A stretch of 64,000 bases of DNA, from positions 6,763,001 through 6,827,000 of the forward strand of contig OU015567.1 in the NCBI GenBank assembly GCA_907165135.1, in the 5' to 3' direction. This document shows positions 33,642-49,275 of this stretch, piece by piece. Within the stretch, counting starts at the first letter, position 1. Each line of letters begins with the position of its first letter. Both the position numbers and the translations under genes were made by a program. This DNA is from Oikopleura dioica. Lineage: Eukaryota; Chordata; Appendicularia; Copelata; Oikopleuridae. The notes below the pieces were generated by a model. The model did no database searches. It saw only the letters and a list, made by a program, of their open reading frames with translations, and was not told where the DNA came from.

Positions 33642-34659
33642 TTAGGCGCTTCCGCACTTCATTTGCTTGAGTTTTCGGGTGACGAGCATTTGTCGCTGTC
33701 GCTGGATGAGTCTGGTCAATTTGATTGGATCGTAGTCGGCGTCGGGCATGCAGACGAAAGAGTCGGTGAAGGAGATGAGAGAGGCGAAAAGGCCATTCAA
33801 TTCCTCGCAGGCGTCGGCGGAATCGACTGGTGCGACGAAAGTGGTGTGGTCGTTCGAGCCAGCGGGGTAGGTGCAGGGATCGGTGGAAGACAAGGAGTTG
33901 AGCTTTTGCATCTTGGCGAAGAAAGCGTTGAATCGAGCGACCTTTTTCGAAGCGAGGACAGAATTGGCGCCGAGGCCGGGAAGAGCAGCGTAGAAGTCGT
34001 CGACACGGACGGCAACGTCGGTGGCAGCGGCGTCGATCTGCGCCCAAGCATCGGCGGGAGTAGGAGCGGCATCACCCGTTTCGGTTCCAGCGCCGCCGTC
34101 AAACACGATGTCGATCTCGAAGCCTTTGTACTGCATCATTCCGTCGGCGTTGAAAGTGATCGTCGCGGTGTTTCCAGTGACAGTTCGCCTTGTAAAACCA
34201 TTTCTGTTTATTTCGACACCAGTGCGTGGACTGAGAGAGTGTTCCTTCCTTGCCGACGCGGCAACGTCTCGTTTTCGTCGAAGAGTGCTGGGATCGGAAT
34301 AGCCACAGTACCTCGCTACGTTACCTGACCCATCGATGATCTCGAGATAATCGTACGAACAATTATAATTATATTCAACGGCAAATTTTTCGCGACCAGA
34401 TCGAACTCCGTGACCGACGAATCCAGCAAGACGTTCCAGGTACACACCATGTCGGCGTAATAGTATGGGCCAATCATGGGAGGGACGATCGTCTGCTCGC
34501 TTGTAATCGTTCCGCCGCATGTTATACCGTGGGAGCTGGCGTAGTCGCCATAAGAGACATACGAGTCATAGGCGACGGCGGAAGCAATGAGGCTCTTGGC
34601 GACGAGGATCTTAACAAAATTATCATTTTTTCATTTTTCTTTACAAGATTTACCTTCAT
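33642..34659 (-). CDS. secreted CUB-domain protein
   Basis: A two-codon first exon (ATG AAG, 34659-34654), a 44-nt GT-AG intron, then one long exon (34609-33642). It starts with a signal peptide (MKILVAKSLIASAVA), then a CUB-type domain: ITCGGTITSEQT, CTWNVLLDSSVTEF, CSYDYLEIIDGSGNVARYCG and, after a basic insert (LRRKRDVAASARK, a possible furin-type site), ATITFNADGMMQYKGFEIDI. The ~150-residue C-terminal part is Ala/Asp-rich with a few Cys and no known domain. WNVLLDSSVTEFDLVAKN and FAVEYNYNCSYD lie in different frames: one base appears to be missing in the AAATTTTT run at 34383-34390. Upstream, the other frame is open as well, so a sequencing error is as likely as a mutation. Confidence 0.75.
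34383..34390 (-). other. homopolymer frameshift inside the CUB domain
   Basis: The CUB pattern C-x-W ... C-x-Y-D-Y-L-E-I is met only if one extra A or T is present in this A3T5 run. Without it, the signal-peptide frame runs on as LPLNIIIIVRT and loses the domain. Confidence 0.65.
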
Positions 34660-36892
34660 TCTCGTCCCACTTTCAGATTTTTAATCAGCTTGTCAGACTC
34701 GTTTTTGAATCTGAATTCGATCGAATCCGCCGCGTTTTTATGGGCCATGATTCTTGAGCTGTCGCGAGCGGGCGATAGTAAGCAAGTAAGGTACTTTCAC
34801 GAGCGGTTCCAAACGCGTTGCCAACCAGGCTTGTCTAGTTAGAAAACAAAGTGTAGAAGAGAAAATAGACAGCAAATGAGTAAGCAATTCAGTCAGTGCA
34901 TTTTTGATGAAATGTATAAATTTTAATCCAAATTAAAAATATTAACGCTCTTTCAGACCCTGACTCTGATTTTCCACACAGACTCGTCAGCGAAAAAAAA
35001 ATACAAAAAAATATTGATTTTTCTTGTTCAAAAATTCTCTTTATCAAATATGGTGTTTATAGAAATTTCCATTACCGAAGAAAAAAAGCTGAGGGAAACG
35101 GTCGGCTACAATAGCCCGTTTATTCTTTACAAAACTGAATGTAAAAATTTGTCTCAGAAATATTTACTTAGCGAATAATCGAGAGACTTTACTTGATACC
35201 CCGGTGCGCCTGGCCCTATTTAAAGAGAGGTGGATTCCCGCTGAGTTTTTGTGCGCAAACAGATAAACAGACCGATTTTTATCATCAATATTGTCTTAAT
35301 GCGACTCAATGAATTTTTTCTTATATAAAAAAACACGAGCTTTTTAATGAGCTTAGTTTTATTATGAAATCGATAATATTTGAGGCACTTTAGTGGGCTT
35401 GAACTTGAGCTTCTGTGTACCGCTGTAACTCTCCTCCAAAATAAGCTAAAATAAATATTCGAATTGATTTAAAAAGAGGAGAAAAAGTTACGTATGTCTA
35501 CTAATTTTCATGAAAATTCAAGCATTTTGAGCGAGTCGATCGGCGAAGATGAGTGTTGTGCGCGCTCACAAAAATAAGGTCAACTTTGAGCGCTAGAAAA
35601 AGGGGTTAACCATGAACATTTTATAATTTTTAAACGTTTCCACGGCGGTTCAAGCGATTATCTAAATTTCTGTTAAATTAGAATTTTGATATCTATTCTA
35701 CTTCTTCCCAAAACTAAACGTCGAAAATTTCCGATTTTGGGGCTTTGAAGCGCCGCGCTCATCACTTTTCGGCACCGGAAGACGGAAATAAGGTTTTTCC
35801 GGGGTTTTCGAACACGCTGAATTAATTTAACTATAAATAAACTTGATTGGAAAAATTTTACACTTTTGTCTAAATTGGATTAAATTTGTCCTAAGGAAAC
35901 TGTTCCATTTATGTTGCATCTCTTCAAATTTCAAGGCGCAAAAATGATGAATAGCTTGAAGACTCGGCGTCCCTGGCAAAAAAATAGACTGATAATGAAC
36001 GCCAACTTGGCGAATATACGATTATGGTGTAAATACTGACTCCAATTAGGCTATAAACATGGAACGCAAATTTACGAAAGAACATCGATCGACTAAATCG
36101 AGGTCAGTCTATTTTTTAATTTCTCGTCTTTTAAGGGTGTCCCCAACGATCGAGGCCGAGATTGTCTAATTCGGTGACTCAAATTTTTCTTTTTATTTAG
36201 GAAATTCCGATTCCGAACCATTTTTTAGATCTTCAATATCTGTTAAAATATCCATTGTCTGAGGATCATTTTTATATATTTTGTCAAGGGAGTTACGCCA
36301 CGTGATGACCCGTGACAGAGCTCTGAAAGTGGCTTATTTTGACCAAAAAATTTACTTAGAAAAAATTCGCGAAATTTTTGACTTTTCGAAGTCGACAGAT
36401 TCATATGAATGAGGGCTCTATAGATAGCTTATACAAAGCTGAATCAGTAAAAAATAGTTTCGATGGAATATTTAGCTACTTAGAGGCGCTACAGAGCATA
36501 GAAAGTCTTAAAAATAGACAAAATCAGTCGAAAAAGTTTTTGTAAAGAAAAAATCTACAAACTTTGACAACATCAGATGCCTGTACTAGAGGTTGTAGTT
36601 AAGGGTACAAGAAAGGTTTTAAGAATAAGATCGGTGAAATATATCAGAGGGAAAAAAAGTAGATCGACTTTGAAAATGACCCAAAAGTGGTTTTTTCGCG
36701 ACTATCAATGTCTTTAGGGTTATTTTTAGAGGTGATTGAATTACCGTGATTCGCCTTTTAAAATTTAATTTCCATACTAGAGATTGCTCATAAAAAATGG
36801 GCTTCAAAAAATGCCCCTCACTTCTAAGATAGCTAAGCCCGAAAATAAGTAGTTCGAGCTCAAAGTTGGCCAAATCAGGGGGGATCCCTTAA

Positions 36893-37168
36893 TGGTAGAA
36901 CATCAAATCGAACCGGCGCGCCTCGCTCGATCAGCGCCCCACCGTGACCTACTTTTCAGAAAACCGTAACTTCTGTCACTTTCTCCTATTTTTTAGCTCA
37001 CGATTTCGCTAATTTTCAGTATGCAAGTAGAGAAGGCTTCAATCATCTACACTCAAAAGAAAGTTTGTAAATAAGTTTATCCTTTCAGAAGTTACGGTCT
37101 TTTGAAAAGTGGGTCACGGTAGGACGCGGAACGAGCGAGGCGCGCCGCTTCGAAATGATGTTCTACCC
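36893..37168. mobile_element. TTAA-flanked inverted-repeat element, diverged
   Basis: The left arm (36893 to ~36976) begins ggtagaacatcaaatcgaa and includes cggcgcgcctcgctcg and the string cagaaaaccgtaacttctg. The right arm (~37088-37168) carries the reverse complement with several differences. The outer ends abut TTAA at 36889-36892 and 37169-37172. No coding sequence lies inside. Confidence 0.75.
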
Positions 37169-37172
37169 TTAA

Positions 37173-37246
37173 CCCTACGACGACAAACCGAAATTTCACC
37201 CACCGATGACAATTGTGCCATATATGGCAAATTTGTCGTCGTAAGG
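37173..37246. mobile_element. 74-bp TTAA-flanked mini-foldback
   Basis: The ends are ccctacgacgacaaa and tttgtcgtcgtaagg, inverted repeats between TTAA at 37169-37172 and TTAA at 37247-37250. The first TTAA is shared with the neighbouring 276-bp element. The centre has a second palindrome, gccatatatggc. Confidence 0.65.
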
Positions 37247-37800
37247 TTAAAAGTCTTCGCCCCTGTATTATAGGATTTTTTAGGAGAGTTCATTAGGCTA
37301 AAAATCCAAATCTTTAAAAAAAGTGGTATTGGAATACCTAAAAACCTTTGGGGGATCCTTAGAAGCTTCATTTTCTTCATAATTAACCAGATTGTTTACG
37401 ACAGCAAGTGTCGCAAGCACAAGTACCACACCGTAAGCAAACCAAGGTATATTATGGCTCGCCACGGGCACGTTCAGCGTTCCAAATGAACCCCCGCGTC
37501 TAGTGTTAATTTAACACTGTTAAACATTTCGACTTTGTCTAAAATTTAGACGCGTCAGCCTAAGTAGAAGAATTTTGATTTTTTTGTTATTTGTTGCGCA
37601 AAATCAAATATTGGATATTTCATTACCGCCCTGCGCTGCGTAATATTCGTTGATTTGATCCTGGTTGAAATGAGTCTGTATTGCTTGTCCTTGTCCTGCC
37701 ACATGAAAATGAAAACAAGAACACTGAATATCACTCATATCTTTTCATAAAACTTTGGACACCATAGACTATGGTCCATAGTTCAATGAAAAAAGCAATT

Positions 37801-38034
37801 AGTTTAGTTGCATGAGAGTTTATTATTAAATAGTCTTTGAAAAAATGTAAATATCTGTGTAAAAGTTGAGAACTTGAGATGAAAATTTTGCATTTACAGA
37901 GGCAGAAATTCAAGCAATTCGAACTCGCTATCTATCAAAAAACAAGTCTAAAGAGCAGTAACGAAAAAAGAGAAAAACAAACGAGTCGATTAAAAAGCTG
38001 TATAGGTAGTATACTGTGCTGGTTAAATTATTTG
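37801..38034. repeat. dispersed repeat, copy B
   Basis: Matches 32660-32832 in the same orientation, with one ~60-bp insertion around 37875-37925. Shared strings include gagagtttattattaaatag, aaagagcagtaacga and aggtagtatactgtgctggt. Confidence 0.75.
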
Positions 38035-38119
38035 AAGGTAACGAGTCGACAGCTCGTCCGAACCAAAAGAACTAGTGTTATCAGGCTAGAAATAGGAAAA
38101 AACGAGATCTGGGAACAAG

Positions 38120-42577
<4,458 letters not shown>

Positions 42578-43423
42578 ACAAATTAACTTTTTTTTTCATT
42601 CAGTGAACAAGTCGGAATATTTTGAAAAGGGGTTTTCAAAAAGGGGTTCTTATTTTTAATATTAGGTAGTTCAGGCTCTGAAAAATGATATAACAGTAAT
42701 AATTATTTATAATGCTGAAATACGTGGAAAATAATAGTAAAAAGAAAAGAGTGATAGGGAAACGGTAAAAGTATTGAATTCTAAAAATATGTGCACTTTT
42801 ATGTTTTTTGTTCATAAGTACGCAATCTCATGGTTTTGGTGACATTGAACTAAATAGCAAATAGTAAAAACGCGTAAATACATAATAATCGTAATAGTGA
42901 AATAGTAAAAATAATAATTGAAGCATTATTTAATCATTTGTAACAATAAAAATCTCAAAATCGAACAATAGAAGTTGATATTTGCCATTTCCTCAAACCT
43001 GCTAAAGCTCTCGAACTCGTAGATCTACCAGTACTTCGCATCATGAAAAAATTGCAAATTCGTATGTAAGAAAGTTGGAATTTCTAACTTATTTTCGAAG
43101 AAGATCTATTTTCGTCATCTTTATATAGAGAAAGAGAATGAGGGCGCTGCCTTATGGATGCCGAAATAAAAATTCTCATCGTTCAAGCGACGTAAGAAAT
43201 CGTCAAGATCGCTCCAGATCAATTGGTATTTATGAAGCATAGCGCTGAGAAGACTAAGCGTTTGTTTGCTTAGGGCAGGAATTTTGCCCTCTGCTTCTTT
43301 GTCAAGTAAATTTTATGATTGTTTTGATGACTTAAACTTTCACTAGCTTTGTTTTTTCATTCATCAAGAACGATTCTGATGTAATGATTTCACGCAAAGA
43401 ATGATTGAATACCGGAGAAGAAA

Positions 43424-43533
43424 GGCTCGGCAACCTGTGAGGAAAACCTGAATCAGGGTCTGAGAAATCTGCGCGGCTAGTCATTGAAGATCTTTCAGAC
43501 CCTGACTCAGGTTTTTTACACAACTTCTTGAGC
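43424..43533. mobile_element. 110-bp TIR element (CAGACCCTGACTCAGG family)
   Basis: The left end reads ggctcggcaacctgtgagga then aaacctgaatcagggtctg. The right end is the reverse complement (cagaccctgactcaggtttt then ttacacaac). There is almost no unique centre. It matches elements at 44126-44270 and 51379-51422. Confidence 0.75.
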
Positions 43534-44125
43534 CCAGCTGAGTATCAGACCTTTTCCTGCAGAATTACTGTAAGTCGTGCATGATTGAGCTTTCCGAAAA
43601 TGAGGAAATCATGTGAATAAACTTGATATCTTCCGATATCGTCAGAAGTTGTCAGAATACAAAGAATTGAGTAACTAAGTTGGTTTTTATTCTATACATT
43701 TTGACATCTCTGCTTCTTTCTTTTTGACGTCTTTTGCGAATTGCATAAATCTTACAAAATAAGTTAAGTTTAGGAAGAATAAAACAAAATTGAAGATCTT
43801 CATCTAACAATAAGATGAGACATAAAATTAAAAGAAGAAGATAGAAAAACTCGAATAGCAAGTTTAAGAAGCAAGTACGAACAAGCAAGTATCTTTATAA
43901 GTATAATTTTTACAGGTACATGGAACTTGTGGCTTTTTGAAGAACATCGTACATTTTTTCTGTCGGGAAACTAGAATGGGAGTATCCACAAAATAATGTT
44001 TACAAGCACTGTCTGAAAAAGGGATCGACAAATCTTTCCTTTATGATAAATATATTTACACAAGAGGACTTCTGCTATAATGTCGATAAATAGTCTGAAT
44101 GACGTCCTGGTTGAACGAAATTTGA

Positions 44126-44270
44126 AGCTGGGGTCGGCTTCCTGTGTGAAAAACTTGAGTCAGGGACTGAAGAAGCCGCGTTACAAAATTACTTTTCCAC
44201 TACATGGCTTTTCATCTAAGATGTTTCAGACCCTGACTCAGGTTTTCTACACAGGTAGCCGAGCTCAGCT
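44126..44270. mobile_element. 145-bp TIR element, same family
   Basis: The left end (ggtcggcttcctgtgtgaaa) and right end (ttctacacaggtagccgagc) are inverted repeats, each containing the tgagtcaggg/ccctgactca core. The centre is about 60 bp and unique. Confidence 0.75.
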
Positions 44271-44566
44271 TTATTTTTCTATTACCAGGACGGTATTTCG
44301 ACTACATATAGTCTTTATGATATAGACATTTCAGAAGATGTTTTGTGTGCCAATTGTATGAATAATGAAACCTCCATTTTTCTTAAAAAATTTAAAGTTT
44401 ACATTATCGTTGATCCCGTAACAAGGCAGTAAGACACATTATTGACGTCGCCAGATATATAAACTTATATAATAATACTTTGAAGATATTGAGGTGAATA
44501 TTCTGCTCCTCAACGGGTTTCATTTGACTAAAAAGGGTTTAAAATTCATGTCGGAGGAATATTTTC

Positions 44567-46834
44567 TTACGGAATGTTGCCGTTTATGTAGGGCTTGTCT
44601 TCTAGCTTCGGGAAGAAGCCGAAGTTGGAGAAGTGGTTGAGCATGAGCTCTTTGCGCGACCAAAGCGCCATGAGTTTTTCTTTGACACCGTTTGTTTTAT
44701 ATTATCCACCCGTTTTTTGAACCCCTCTAGAAAAGGGATGAGGACATCCTGAGATTATTTTAACCCCCCTACGCCACAGAATAGACCTTTACCTCTTATT
44801 TTAGCTGCATTGAGGCACTGTATGATGCCTGTACTCCGAGTCCATAGACTCCCCAAAAGGGGTCAAAATGAGCGAAATCGGGTTTTTCCGGCTTAATGAC
44901 GTCATAAGTCAAAGAACATGTGACAATAACTTTCTCTAAGTACCCCTACGCCACAGATCAGACCCTAAGCTACATTCTGGTACTTTAGGGAACCCTCTGT
45001 GATAACTGTGGTCGGAGAGCATAGACTCCCCAGCTTGGGTTAATATAAAACAAACGGTGTCTTTGACATTTTCTTCGGACATGTCAGGTTGAATGTCAAT
45101 GACGGTGAAATGAATGCGAACAGTTTGCGCGTTCCCGAGCCACCAGTTCCACAAGCATGCTTCTTTTTCGTTTTCGTAGCAGAGAGTTGCGTCGATTATC
45201 TTTTTGAAATTGGCGCTCTAAAATTCCGCGTTATCATTGGCCGATTAAAATAAGTTACTTTTGCGGCAGTGTAAACGCCCAAATGTCGGGGATAAGTGAC
45301 GTAAGAGAGGTGAGGCAGGCCGTTTTTCGTGGCAAATTTGTTCGAAGCTTGAAGTCGTTTGTATCGGAAGCCGCCTTCTGGAAATATCAGGAGCCAGTTT
45401 CGCAGTTTGTCAGAAGTCTTGGTGAAGTTAGTTTTGCAGTATTCCGCCAAGCGCTGAAGAAATCCGTTAGTTTTTGCTCAAAAAGTCTTTCGAGTCGACG
45501 GGAGGGTATAAAAAGCGCTGCTCTCCTGTCCAAGCTCAGAAAAGAGATTCAAAAAGACCCAAAATGTCCTCCACGAGCAAAGTTTCTCCAACTTTATTTG
45601 ATGAAGAGAACGACTTTTCAGAAAACGTCCAGAACCTGGAAGAACGCTACTTGAAAAACGAAGGTATTGAGATAACATTCTTAATCTTGTTATTACGTTT
45701 CTTTTTAGAGGAAAATCACAAGCGCTGTTTGGAAAATTTGGAGCAGCAAATCAGGCTCCTTGGCGAGGAAAACTTGAATCTCCGCACAACCCTTTTCGAT
45801 TTGAAAGAAGCTCAGAAGCGTAAAAAGGCCGAAATGGAGGAGGAGCGAGGTAAGAAATATACGAAAAAAGCCGATGAAAGTAAAAATTACAGGTCGAAAG
45901 AAGAATCGGAATTCTGAGAGGTACAGTGCGCCTGTCATTACATCTCGACCTCCAGGGGACCGATGCTACGGCTGCAACCAAACTTTGCCTGAAGATAAAG
46001 CTATACAAGTAAGTCAAAAACAGGAACAATCTAACCACTAATCACTGTTTTAGGAGATGCTCCTCAATACCCAGGGCTTCATCCGACCCCAAGAACCTGT
46101 CGCCTTTCGAAAACCAAAAGCCAAGAAAGAAAAGCGTCGAACTATGCTCTAGTTTTTCCCACTGAAACTTCCTGTAGCTAGGAAATAAAACAACTCACGG
46201 CTAGTTCATGTTCTTTGATATTCTCTGGGTCGCAGGGCGCAGCAAATCTGAACTGCTTGGCATCGGCCTGTTGCCAAATGAAGAAGTCGTCGTGACCCAA
46301 GCAGACCCAGCCGAAACTCGACAGTTTAAAAATCGCGTCCATAATCCAAGTAACAGCGCCTTGCAGCCCTTTGAGCGTTACTAGAGGCCACATGAGGGCA
46401 GAAATGTCGCAGGTGTTTTGATGATTCGCTACGAGAATGCATTTTTCATTCACCAGCTCTTCCAATTTCTCGTACTAAAAAAAACTGTTCTCTTCGTTGA
46501 TTTCAAAATGTCTTACATCGCCGGAGACGATCATCTTCCAGCCATTTTCAAAGCCCCAGGAGGAGCAGAAGAAGAAAGTTATGTGGTACAAGTTCCTTTC
46601 TATCGTATCAAAGAGCTGCTTATCCACACATTTGATCGGCAAGGCGCAAATATGAAGACACCAATAGCCGAAGACGCCAGTGATGTTATTCAACGCCACC
46701 CAGAGGAACTGCAAGGTCGCGATCGGAACTCGCAACCATGGATTCGATTTCAGCTGTACTAACATTCTTCTAAAAACAGTCTTTGAAATTCGGGCTTTTC
46801 GTTGAATTAAAGAAGAGAATAGTGTTGAATTCAA
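44567..46834 (-). CDS. LPGAT1: LPGAT1-like lysophospholipid acyltransferase
   Basis: Membrane-bound PlsC-family acyltransferase. Exon 1 (46834 to about 46518) has an N-terminal hydrophobic segment (FLWVALNNITGVFGYW). Exon 2 has the HX4D catalytic motif in LVANHQNTCDISALMWPL and TWIMDAIFKLSSFGWVCLGH. Exon 3 has the second acyltransferase motif LLIFPEGGFRYKRL and FATKNGLPHLSYVTYPR. Exon 4 gives FKKIIDATLCYENEKEACL and WWLGNAQTVRIHFTVIDI. The last part, VKEKLMALWSRKELMLNHFS, ends at 44567. Motif spacing matches LPGAT1 rather than AGPAT1/2. The intron after exon 2 holds another gene on the opposite strand. The last coding part is separated from exon 4 by a MITE (44686-45059) flanked by copies of TCTTTGA, so the final splice is unclear. 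Confidence 0.82.
44686..45059. mobile_element. 374-bp TIR element splitting the last part of LPGAT1
   Basis: The ends are caccgtttgttttatatta and its reverse complement. The flanking duplication is tctttga at 44679-44685 and 45060-45066 (7 bp; 8 bp if one mismatched terminal base is allowed). Inside are two diverged direct copies of ctacgccacaga ... catagactcccc. Removing the element plus one duplication restores the reading SEENVKEKLMALWSRK exactly, showing that it inserted into coding sequence. Confidence 0.85.
45564..46152 (+). CDS. small coiled-coil protein nested in LPGAT1 intron
   Basis: Four exons on the strand opposite LPGAT1, entirely inside its large intron. Exon 1: SSTSKVSPTLFDEENDFSEN and VQNLEERYLKNE. 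Exon 2: NHKRCLENLEQQIRLLGEEN and LRTTLFDLKEAQKRKKAEME, a clear coiled coil. Exon 3: KKNRNSERYSAPVITSRPPG and CYGCNQTLPEDKAIQ. Exon 4: LLNTQGFIRPQEPVAFRKPK and a basic end, KEKRRTML. All three introns are GT-AG and keep frame. The protein is about 150 residues and not recognised. An upstream in-frame ATG at 45474 exists, but the ATG at 45564 fits the exon content better. Confidence 0.62.
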
Positions 46835-47056
46835 TTAACGAAAGAGGAGGTAGTAGCAAGGAAGTAGAGTAGTAAAGAAAGGAGATCATCACTGTTGTGG
46901 CAAGATACAGTAACGAACAAATCGCTGAACCGTGCTTCCTTTCGATTTATATTTTTACCTTAGTTTTCTAATTAGAACAAAATGCTCTATAAATAATTTT
47001 TGAATTGAAAAGGCGTTACTTTGTGCACCAAAAATAGAATCCAAAGAGTTGAACTG

Positions 47057-48915
47057 TCAGTACGTAAGATCAAACTGGGATAAGACATTTTTAAGTGCAT
47101 CTAAATCTTTGACGTGTGAATCGTCCGGCACGCTCGCCGGCTTATTAGGTAAAATATTAATACTGTGCATTCCAACCCGTCTGGGCCCGTGGAAATCTTT
47201 CTCTACGTCGTCGCCAATGTGGACAGCTTTTTTGGGGAGCAAAAAAAAAAAGAGTATTTATCTTTTGGGTTGATTGCTTGGGCGTTTTTGGGAGGGAGGG
47301 CAATTATGTTTTATTAGCGCGAAGATTTAAATGGATGGAGCTGAAATTTAAAGCAGCTTGGTTCAGAATTGACGCAATAGAATTCAAAGAGGATCTTGTA
47401 TGTAAAAAAACAAAGAAAAAATTTAGAAAAAAGAGAGTAAATTGAACAAACAACTCTTTTTTGACGTTTGTGAATTATGAATGAACAATAGACGCGTAGT
47501 GAATAATAAATTATTAATGATTCAATAAAATTAAAAAAGTCTATTGAAAAATTGAAATTCTCCCTTTCCTTCGCTGGGCTCCTTGATACCGGCTACTTCC
47601 AGGCAGCGAATGTACGCTTGCGCTCTCGGTTTCTCGAGGCCCGTCTCGGCGGAAGTCAAGACAAAGTCGAAGTGGTGATAAATTCCCAGCTGCTGGAGGT
47701 GCTTGTGGAGCCTCTCGTCGCCGTTGGAATAAATACAAGTCTTCGTTTTGGAGCGATCGATACTTTCGAGCAAATCGGTGGCGTTCTCTGATTTAGGGGT
47801 ATCTATTTAGCGAATTGAAGAAGAGACCAGAACATCGCGCCATCCTATTTTCACTACTGAAACGGCGGAGAAAAAAAATAATGTAAAAAGAAATGTGGAC
47901 GTAGTAGTAAATCACCACTTTAGTGATTATTTGCTAGCGCAAATATTTGGCGAATATTTTCAAGGAAGTTCGTTGTAGAATAGACTGTCTACAAGTCCCC
48001 TTTCCCAGAGCCAAATATGGTAGGAATAAATATTTGTTCCGGGATCTTGGAGACAACGAAGAGTACCCCATTTCCTATTAATTCGTAATCATAAGCGTGG
48101 TAAATGTACTGAAATGCTTCTTCTAGCTCTTCTTCTGTCGTTTCTAGCTCTTTGATTCACAATATGAAAATTCAAGGTTGACATTGTCAAGATTCTTGAT
48201 ATGAAGATTTTGAAGTTTTCGAAATTTTGAAAGCGCATATTCATTCATGTAGAATGATTTGCCCCTCTCCGGAAAATGATTGAGCAGTTAAAAATTTGAA
48301 AAGCTTGTAAAATTTTAAATTTTGCTTGTTTGAAAATCGCTTCAACAAAAATTCCTTTTGAATGCCTCCTAGTTCAAGATTTAAAAAGTGCGAATCCTCC
48401 CTTGATCCACAAATGGCCTTGTCGTCTCTTTAAAAACACGTCTCCATATTTCCTCAGAGGTCTTCTGGGTATAAAAGCCATAAGCAGGGTGCTTCTTCAT
48501 GATCTCTTTCCTTGCATAGGAAAATTGCCTGTTGACGGCCTCTTCTGTGACGCTGGAAATCGTGTTGATCGTGTGCAGATCAAGCGTTCTTTTCAACAAC
48601 TTTTCACATTCATATTCATTTCAAAAATAGAACAACAAATTTTCGAGAAAGAGGCAGGTTTTTCGGCCGATATTTTTTCGATAATCGATGAGGGCCGCTA
48701 AATCATACCGTCACGTGGCCAATTGGCGGCCCCCCTTGCCTCCCGCATGGAGGATAGTTCAGTGAAAAGCCCCTTGCCTTAGGTACTGCTGACCAACTGA
48801 GCCTAGTATAAGCTGTTTGAAAGGAGCGGGGCGAGCTAAGGGGTGCTGTACCTGAGATTCGGATCAGCGTGTCCAATGCATCAAATGAGACCAACCGAAA
48901 AGCCATGATCTTCAA
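47057..48915 (-). CDS. HDHD3: HDHD3-like HAD-superfamily hydrolase
   Basis: Haloacid-dehalogenase-type hydrolase similar to HDHD3. Exon 1 holds the nucleophile motif I as VSFDALDTLIRI; the first Asp is the expected nucleophile and the usual second Asp is replaced by Leu (DALDT), with the Asp one residue later. Exon at 48599-48400: NRQFSYARKEIMKKHPAYGF and SEEIWRRVFKETTRPF (cap domain). Exon near 48150-48030: LEEAFQYIYHAYDYELIGNG. Exon 47790-47556: motif II region TCIYSNGDERLHKHLQQLGI, HFDFVLTSAETGLEKPRAQA. Last exon (47242-47057): motif IV AVHIGDDVEKDFHGPRRVGM. Order and spacing match the family. The joins after exon 1 and around 48160-48400 were not resolved, so an exon may be missing. Substrate unknown. 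Confidence 0.82.
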
Positions 48916-49275
48916 GAACTGCCTTCAATCAACAAAAATCAGCAATGACTTTCACAATAATATTTTTTATAAAAAAAAGCCAAAGAAAATTTATTGAAGA
49001 GGGTACAGGAAAATATTGCAAAACGAGCAGAACAGTCGTTATCACCCCAGAACATAAAAATTAACAAGAAGGGAAATCAATTTTTTCAAGAAACTTTTTT
49101 AAATAATCGATGAACAGAGGAGGGATTTGCTTGCAAGTGTAAAAAATATCAGTTGTTCCAGTACAGAAAAAGTGAGTTAAAAGTTGGTTAAGATTGATGC
49201 TAGTTTTTTTCTCTTCTTCATTAATTATTTTTCCTATTTTTTCACTCCGAGGAGGAATTTTCACCGGCGAAGTTT

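Larger units (their letters stand above)
34660..38119. other. 3.4-kb noncoding region with foldback elements
   Basis: No supported gene. It contains a single TIR copy near 34957-35000 (cagaccctgactctgatttt), two TTAA-flanked inverted repeats at 36.9-37.25 kb and a dispersed repeat at 37.8-38.03 kb. The remainder is AT-rich without recognisable signals. Confidence 0.5.
42578..44566. other. 2-kb noncoding region with MITE-like elements
   Basis: AT-rich, no supported gene. It contains two inverted-repeat elements sharing the TIR cagaccctgactcaggtttt (43424-43533 and 44126-44270). Confidence 0.5.

Noticed and set aside
33568..34047. Arg/His-rich minus-strand open frame
   Set aside because: Frame shadow of the CUB gene; the CUB frame carries the domain motifs.
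49061..49264. Minus-strand open frame of 67 codons downstream of GOLT1
   Set aside because: GOLT1 ends at 49276 by a good splice join and matches the family length; the later frame is probably 3' untranslated sequence.
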